DNA of 64,000 nt from Puccinia triticina (lineage: Eukaryota; Basidiomycota; Pucciniomycetes; Pucciniales; Pucciniaceae): the NCBI RefSeq assembly GCF_026914185.1, contig NC_070570.1:2604001-2668000 (forward strand), in the 5' to 3' direction. The position numbers were made by a program, and so were the translations under genes. This document shows, piece after piece, positions 57,341-64,000 of this stretch. How positions within the stretch are numbered: position 1 is the stretch's first letter; every line of letters begins with the position of its first letter. The notes beneath the pieces are model-generated. The model had not been told where the DNA came from. It ran no database searches and was given only the letters and a program-made list of their open reading frames with translations.

Positions 57341-57878
57341 TGTTGCATAACAACAGCAGGTGACCTGGTTACAGCATGACTACACTAACATCCAGTCCTG
57401 ACCAATCACACCTCCTGATTCAGCCTGCAGGTCATAACCCATAATCACCTGTACAGTCCTGACCAATCACATTCACCCATTCAACATATGTACTAGCCAA
57501 AAACCCTCATGTACCTAGCTAAAATCTCTCATGTGGAGCTCCTCTGGAGCTAAAATCCCTCACCATTGTCTATAAAAGGAGGCTCTCCTCCCCTGTTGTA
57601 ACTTTCCCCCAGCAGACTACTAGCAGACTACCTGCACTCAGTTTCCCCTACAACAAAGTACACAACTGCTCACTCCACAATATATCAGTCACCCTATATT
57701 TTGGTTTTACATACATTACAAAACACTTACATACAAAATAACAACTCTACACAACACTCACATTACATAACACAAACCTCTGAGGGGTCCTCTTTGACCA
57801 ACTATCACCTGGTTGAAGTCCAGACTCCTCACTCTTAACACATTTCAGCAACTTCATCGCACCCACTTTATAACAACA
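57341..57878 (+). repeat. Probable 5' LTR of the second gypsy element
   Basis: The 538-bp span starts TGTTGCATAACAACA and ends TTATAACAACA (terminal TGTTG/CAACA). It contains a TATAAAA box at 57,571 and repeated CCAATCAC motifs upstream of it (about 57,400 and 57,463), as in an LTR promoter. The partner LTR would lie beyond the window, so the limits are provisional. Confidence 0.5.
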
Positions 57879-58609
57879 GTTATCTTTAGATAACACTCCA
57901 CTATCACTACATTAAACCTGCCAATCTGAGATTGGTGGGCTTGTTTTAGTGTCTAGTGAACCAGGAAAGGCAGAGGTTTCCTCATACATCCCTTTCCGCA
58001 CTCAGCAAAAGGTTCTCAGGAACACTTTTGAGCTTTACAAGGGAGTCCCCAACGTGATAGAGGATCCTTTTGTTAGCAAGTGGCTCAATATAAATCTTGA
58101 ACTACTGTAGCGAAATTTTATTAGCATATTTTTTTAGTGAATTTAGTTAGTTTACGGCAGGAGAACTTACCTGTTTTTGGCGAAGTGCAAGGACCATATC
58201 TCCGTTTTAACACTTCCAAATTAGTTTTATACCAATAGTTTAGTAAATAACCCTAGTACGAATCCGGATTAAATAGTTAAATACTCGACAAAATCACCTA
58301 TAACATAGAAAACGAGGGGACCGGCGAAACTGGCATATTGAGCCTTAGGATATAGATTTTAACCACCAAAGTGGTGGCCGTACAAAACTCAATATAGCAC
58401 ATTATTAAGTCTATGACAACCTCTGACTATTAGCATAGTTGAAGAATAAAGTAGTATCATATTATTTAGTTTTTTAGTATTATTTTAGTGAATTACCCCC
58501 CCAACTTGCCCTGGAAAAAATCCAGAGACCAATTTTTTAGGACGACTATTAGCAAAATCGAACCTACTAGCGGAAAACAAATTAACAAGGAATCATTTAA
58601 AACTCTGAC
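57879..58609 (+). other. Leader of the second gypsy element
   Basis: Non-coding. It begins with a palindrome GTTATC-ttta-GATAAC. No clear primer-binding site was identified. Confidence 0.4.
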
Positions 58610-61600
58610 ATGGCTTTTCCACAAGCTGAAGATTTGGAAAATGTCTTACCAACAAACAATCCAAATTCACTCGGACTATTTAATGGAACTCAAAACAGTC
58701 AGAACACAAGAATGAATGTTGATCCACCACCTCCACAACCAATGTCTCATACTCGAACAAGGATGTATCGCGGAAGGCTGGCCAACAATGGAAATACTCA
58801 ACAAAATAATCAGACTCACCCTCCTGGAACTTATGGCTTGCCGGCGGATCCTGAAGGCAACAACCAACCCAGGGCAGAGCCCAAAAGAAAAGTGACAATC
58901 ATCAAGGCGGCAAACCTATTATACGATGGTGTGAGCCTGTGTCTCTTGTGTGACAACAGGACACAAGGAAAATGGGGGGATTCTGGTTGGATTTCTTGGG
59001 ATAAAGAAATACAAACAGAGAGAGAAGAAAGAAAGAGAGTAAGAGAAGATCAGGCCTAGACTTTAAGTCTTAATTAATTGATCTGGGCTATTCTCAACCT
59101 GGAAAAGTTGGATGCCAGCTGTGCAAGGCCAAGAAAGAGTGCAACAGCCTCCACTCACAACAAGGAAACTTTGGTGGGATTCAGAAGTAGGGTTACTACT
59201 CTGCTCTGGTTTTGTAGGTCTTAACCAGAGATAACCTTTTGATCTTTTAAGATTGAAAGAGTTGAAGAAAAGAAGAAACAATCAAGAGCAACAGAGTTTC
59301 ACTCTGGATAAGCAAGGTTCACAGAAAGAGTTTACTTACTGTCAATATCCTAGGCGCCTGTGACGGTAGGTATACTGGGAGTGTGGTAATCTCTTTGGTG
59401 GTGATGCTGGGTTATCTGGGGTGTGGTTCTGGTGTGCTGAAGTCTGTGGATCCTCCAGCTGCATGGGGGATCCTGACTTCGAAAATTTTCAAAGTTGGAT
59501 GACATAATCACACATGTACATGTGGTTGGGAGCGCTCAGGCACGACTACATGGCGCTGCTGCGCATGTGTGTCACAAACCACAAACTCTATGAAGGAGTA
59601 GAGATATTGTAAAGTGATCAGTGAACACTAGGGTCAAAATTGCATGAGAAATCAGAATCTGAAGTCAAAACAACCTTATGTCTTAAGGTTAAAAAGATAT
59701 GAGCACATTTAGGTATAAAATGGAGATAAAAGGCAGTTTTAGGTCAACTGTGTTGACTCTAAGGCTGACAGATGGCGAAAACTTCAAGGAATTTCTGGAC
59801 CGATTTGAACTGGCGGCGGAAGTTTACGGAGCAGAAGGCTACGATATGGTTTGACAGATTTGCAGCTTTGTGGGACCAGAAGACCTGAAGCAGGAACTGG
59901 AATCGATGGACGGTTACGAACAACAAGACTGGGACATGCTTAGGCGCAGCATGAAGGAAATATGGGGCGACACCCATGCAAAAATTCGATTCACCATTTG
60001 GGATCTGCAAAACTTTGTGGATGAACAAGCAAAGGCTGGTGGACCGAAAGGATTTAAAGAATACAAAAACTACAAATCAAAATTTCTATTAATAACAAAG
60101 TATTTGGTTGCTAATGAGCACATTAGAGACCAACAAGACTTTACTCACCTCTTTTTTATGGCTTTTTCTAAAGAATTACAGAAGTCAATCAAACACGAAA
60201 TGGTCAAGCAAGACCTGATTCCCTATGGCAAGGATGGTTATCCCAAGACGCCCCACCTAGAAGATTTGATGGATGTGGCTGAGGATGAAGTCCGAGCTGC
60301 AGCAGACGAGACGTTTTTAGGAAGCGGGTTCAGTGAAGCCAATCGAGCAATGCAGAAGAAGTTGGACGAGAAAAAAGGTGACAGCAAGAAGCATGAGAAA
60401 ATGGTTGAAGAAAACCCACCTGAGGTGCTTCAAAAGCAGGTTGACAGTCTGGCAAAAGCAATTGTTGCTCTAACTGGCAAGTTAACAAACCCACCCAAGG
60501 CGGAATACTCTCGCGGAAACAAACAACCAAGTGGACGACTCTACGAAGCTCGACCTTGCGCTTACTGCCATCGAGAAGGTCATCCAACATCCATGTGTTA
60601 TGAAGCACGGAAAGATGAAAGAGAAGGCTTAGTAAAACGGGAGGGAAAGGACTTCTGCTTACCTAATGGGGATAAAATTCCTTGGAATCCCTCCAGACCC
60701 ATTCGAACGGTGGTAGCTGCGGACTCCGCAAAAACTAAAACCCAAGTCAACGCAGCATTCAGAACCAATCACCCGGCTGTGTTTTCAATCAACAGTGAAG
60801 ACAATCAGCAAGAATCCAACTGTACCTCTTCAATGCACAAAATCGACTGGGAACCACCACGACTGGGATCGGCAAACTTCGAAAAAGTAAAACTTGAAGC
60901 AAATGTGGCGACAACTAGAGCAGAAGCGCTCCGTGGACGACGAAAACCCCCGGCACAAGCGGATGACTCAGCAATGGACGTGGACCCAGAAGACGGACCA
61001 GAAGAGGTCATTCAAGAAGTACCGGCAACCAGGAAGACACCAGGACAGATCTTGGACCCTAATAAGAAAGCAGCTCTCACAAAGGGAGAAAAATCAGTGG
61101 AAGCGGCCTTAGTCATGGAATTGGAAAACTTGAAGATACCAACCACATTTTCTCAACTTATGGCAATTTCCCCAACTTATGCTCAAGAAGTTATCAACAA
61201 ACTTCAAACTCAAATTCCAGGGTACAAAACTTCTGCAATGTCATACAAGAACGGAAAAAAATCAGATCCTAAAGTTTCAGCTTTGATGTTACTTAACCAA
61301 GAGGAAGAAGACTCGGAATATAACTGTTACTACAGGTGTGCTTTGGGATTTATTGACACTAAAATATCCGGACAAAAAGTACCATTCATGGTGGATTCAG
61401 GATCAATGGTGAACGTAATCCCCAGCCAGGCGGCAATTGATCTAGATCTAGAAGTAGTCAAAGTAGAAATTCCAATGAGAGGCATCGGCTGGGAAAGATG
61501 TGATATCAAAGGAGTAGTGGAAAATTGCACCCTTGGAATTGGGCAATTCTCTGGACCCGTACACCTCTTTGTTTCACCTCAAGCTCAAGAATGTATTCTC

Positions 61601-64000
61601 GGACGACCTTTCCTTTTCGACTACGACTGCACGTTGGACTATCCAGGCTCAGGCGAATTTCTATCTTTTCAAGGCAACAGCGGACAAAGGATAACGGTAC
61701 CAATCGCTAAAGTAGGACAAGGACAAGGATGGAATCAATTGAAAAATTTAGGACACAACCCCACACAATCGGCGCAAACAACAGCTTACATGACTCAGCA
61801 CCCGAATCAGTCACGCTTCTCGAACGACACCGACTCCATCAAAATTCAATCTAAAATATCAAAGAAGCTGGGATGGGTTAAGAACATGTGCCTGCGTCTC
61901 AGAAAAAAACCGGAAAAGGAGAAAAAAATACCTCAGATCACAATTCAACCTCCGACTTTGGACAAAGATTTACAAATCAATAGTTTACTAGTCACCGGAC
62001 TAGGGGCCTCAGCGCAGCAAGATCTCTGTAAAAATTGGAAAGAAGATAACTTGTGGTGTATGACTAAATACAAACCGGTTGCCAAGAAAGTTCGACCTAT
62101 CAACCAAGCTATGCCACAGTCAATTAATCCACCTCTTCGACAACCTACCTTATCACGAGATCCTTATAAAACACCTCTAATACCGAATCCACCGGAGTTT
62201 CAACCTACAGCAAAAATAACCGAAGAACGTCTGAAAGTCATCAATTTTGGACCTGAAGGTTGGCTTTGGCCAGAGGAAATAAAATTATTTAAACATCTTA
62301 TTACTATCCAACAAAATGCTTTAGCATTCTGCCCGGCAGAACGTGGACTGTTGAAACACTCCTATGGCTTACCCTATGTCATACCAGTGGTAGAACATAC
62401 TCCATGGCAGAAGAAACCAATACCTATTCCGGCAGCAATTAAGGAAGAATACACCGAATTAGTACGCAAACGAATTAGGACCGGACTTTACGAACCCTCA
62501 ACCTCAAGCTATTCAAGTCCAGTATTTTGTGTTGCCAAACACGACGGGAAACTCAGAATTGTACACGATCTACAAGAAATGAACAAAGTAACAATTAAAG
62601 ATGCTGGCTTACCTCCTACGACGGAAGAATTCATTGAATCCTTTGCTGGAAGAGCTTGCTATGGACTCGGTGATATCATGGGAGGATACGATGAACGGGA
62701 ATTAGCGGACGAATCAAGGCCTCTCACAACTTTTGACACTCCATTGGGACGATTTCAACTCACTCGATTACCTCAAGGCGCAACGAATTCAGTGGCGGTG
62801 TACCAGGCCCAGATGATGTGGATTCTGCAAGACAAGATTCCAGAACATGTGGGGGTATTCATTGACGACGGAGGCATCAAAGGACCAAGATCAACCTGCG
62901 GCGGACAAACTCTGGAGGAAAATCCTGGGATTTGAAAATTTATCTGGGAATACGCTCAAACACTCGAACGCATATTGTTTAGAGTAGAAGAAGCAGGACT
63001 CACAGTTTCTGGGAAGAAGTTTTCTTGTTGTGTCCCGGCTCTGGATATTGTTGGACACGTGGTCTCGCAGATTGGACGACAAGTTTCTACACAAAAGAAA
63101 AACAAGATATTAACCTGGCCTACCCCTTCGAATGTCACGGAACTTCGCGGATTTCTTGGAATAATCACCTACGTACAAATATTTATTGAAAACCTGTCAG
63201 AAAAGGCAGCACCTTTACAACAGCTCACCAGGAAGGACGCCGAATGGATTTGGACGGATAAATGCAATCAAGCGTTCAAGCAGCTCAAGGAAATAATCGG
63301 CAAAGACATTGTACTCAAAAGCATTGATTACTTGGCGGACGCAGGGTTGATTAAACTGGCGGTTGACTCGAGCTTCATAGCGGCAGGCGCGGTGTTGATG
63401 CAACAAGAACTCGAGACTGGATTAGATCGACCTATACTGTACGAATCAATAGTATTTTCACCAGTGGAATCACGATACTCTCAGCCTAAGTTGGAGTTGT
63501 GCGGAGTAGCTAGGGTTTTAAAGAAGTTGCAGATCTACCTCTGGGGCCAACACTTTGAACTCCAAGTGGACGCCAAGTCATTAATTCAAATGATAAACTC
63601 CCCATTGTTGCCCAACGCACCTATGACTCGATGGGTGTCTTTTATTCAGCTATTTTCTTACGACATAGTTCATAAACCTGGGAAAACTTTCACACTACCG
63701 GATGGGCTTTCAAGGCGCCCTATTTCTAGCGACGACGAGGAATTCTACGAGGACCAGGATGACTTTGACGAGGAGGAACCTCTGATCAAACCATGTTACA
63801 CTTTCAGAATTTGCACTCAATCAACAGTTCTAGAGCTCAAGGAATGGGAGTCTCCAGGATATTGGAGAAACCTTCGACACTACCTGGAAACCTTGGAACC
63901 ACCGGATGGAATGGACAAAGTGGATTTTGCAAAATTACGACGGAACTCAGCTAAATTCTTCAGTAGCGATGGACGACTTATGAGAAAACACTCACCCTCT
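58610..64000 (+). pseudogene. Second Ty3/gypsy gag-pol, split by a solo LTR, runs off the window
   Basis: The Gag start (58,610) is interrupted at 58,929 by an 841-bp solo LTR and resumes at 59,771. The reading phase before and after is consistent once the insert and one GATGG are removed. In-frame stops are TGA at 59,852 and TGA at 62,933; otherwise the phase is open to the window end. Domains: a helical Gag with GFKEYKNYKSKFLLITKYLV, a CCHC knuckle (CAYCHREGHPTSMC), protease (FMVDSGSMVNVIP), RT (LRIVHDLQEMNKV, RLPQGATNSV, FIDDGG as the catalytic motif), RNase H (LAVDSSFIAAGAVL) and its connection, then an acidic linker. Integrase should follow outside the window. The lineage is distinct from the chromovirus at 13,483-20,307. 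Confidence 0.9.
58930..59770 (-). repeat. 841-bp solo LTR in gag, TSD GATGG
   Basis: It runs from TGTGAGCC to GGCTGACA, the ends of the chromovirus LTR family, and is closest to the older 840-bp LTR at 11,888/22,254. GATGG flanks both sides (58,925-58,929 and 59,771-59,775). A complete element presumably inserted in gag and then left one LTR through LTR-LTR recombination. Confidence 0.95.

Overview
The window is eukaryotic and almost certainly fungal. Every spliced gene model has short GT-AG introns of about 49-94 bp, the genes are thinly spread, and most of the 64 kb is transposable elements of several classes, often nested. A basidiomycete with a TE-swollen genome, such as a rust fungus, is my best guess; this is inferred from style and not proven by a marker gene.

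Left third (1-22,254): a decayed element with Gag-like, reverse transcriptase and RNase H coding (1,958-6,895) lies beside a Gag-like fragment (7,296-8,021, minus) and a broken 3.3-kb Ty3/gypsy fragment (8,596-11,887, minus). An 840-bp LTR (11,888-12,492 plus 22,020-22,254) is split by a complete, very young Ty3/gypsy chromovirus (12,493-22,014, minus). That element has a 5-bp target duplication GCGCG, LTRs that differ by about one base, and an uninterrupted 2,274-residue Gag-Pol. A 404-residue open frame overlaps the Gag-Pol N-terminus in another frame and starts at a better-placed ATG.

Middle (22,255-27,192): a fold-back Harbinger/Tourist-like MITE (TSD TTA), a 1,465-bp non-autonomous hAT-like element (TSD GTACGTGT) full of minisatellites, and two short spliced genes of unknown function.

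Centre (about 27.2-42.2 kb): a large Helitron. It carries an intact four-exon Rep-helicase gene (30,271-34,729) and a 3' terminus with hairpin plus CTAG at 42,164. Around the helicase sit four paralogues of an unrecognised beta-rich gene family (28,255-29,587; 35,508-36,350 minus; 39,341-40,169; 40,859-41,779) that share intron positions and OB-fold-like sequence patterns, plus a glutathione S-transferase-like gene. I propose that these are cargo or accessory genes of the Helitron, possibly ssDNA-binding helpers. Two more Helitron 3' termini in the opposite orientation lie within 800 bp of the first.

Right third (42.2-64 kb): a weak sixth coding fragment, then a minus-strand gene of unknown function (48,208-56,152). 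A complete 5,244-bp Ty1/copia element sits in one of its introns, exactly at the splice donor. At the end lies a second Ty3/gypsy element (57,341 to the window end) whose gag is split by an 841-bp solo LTR of the same family as the chromovirus LTRs (TSD GATGG). The copia element and the second gypsy element are disabled by in-frame stops, mostly TGA, not by frameshifts.
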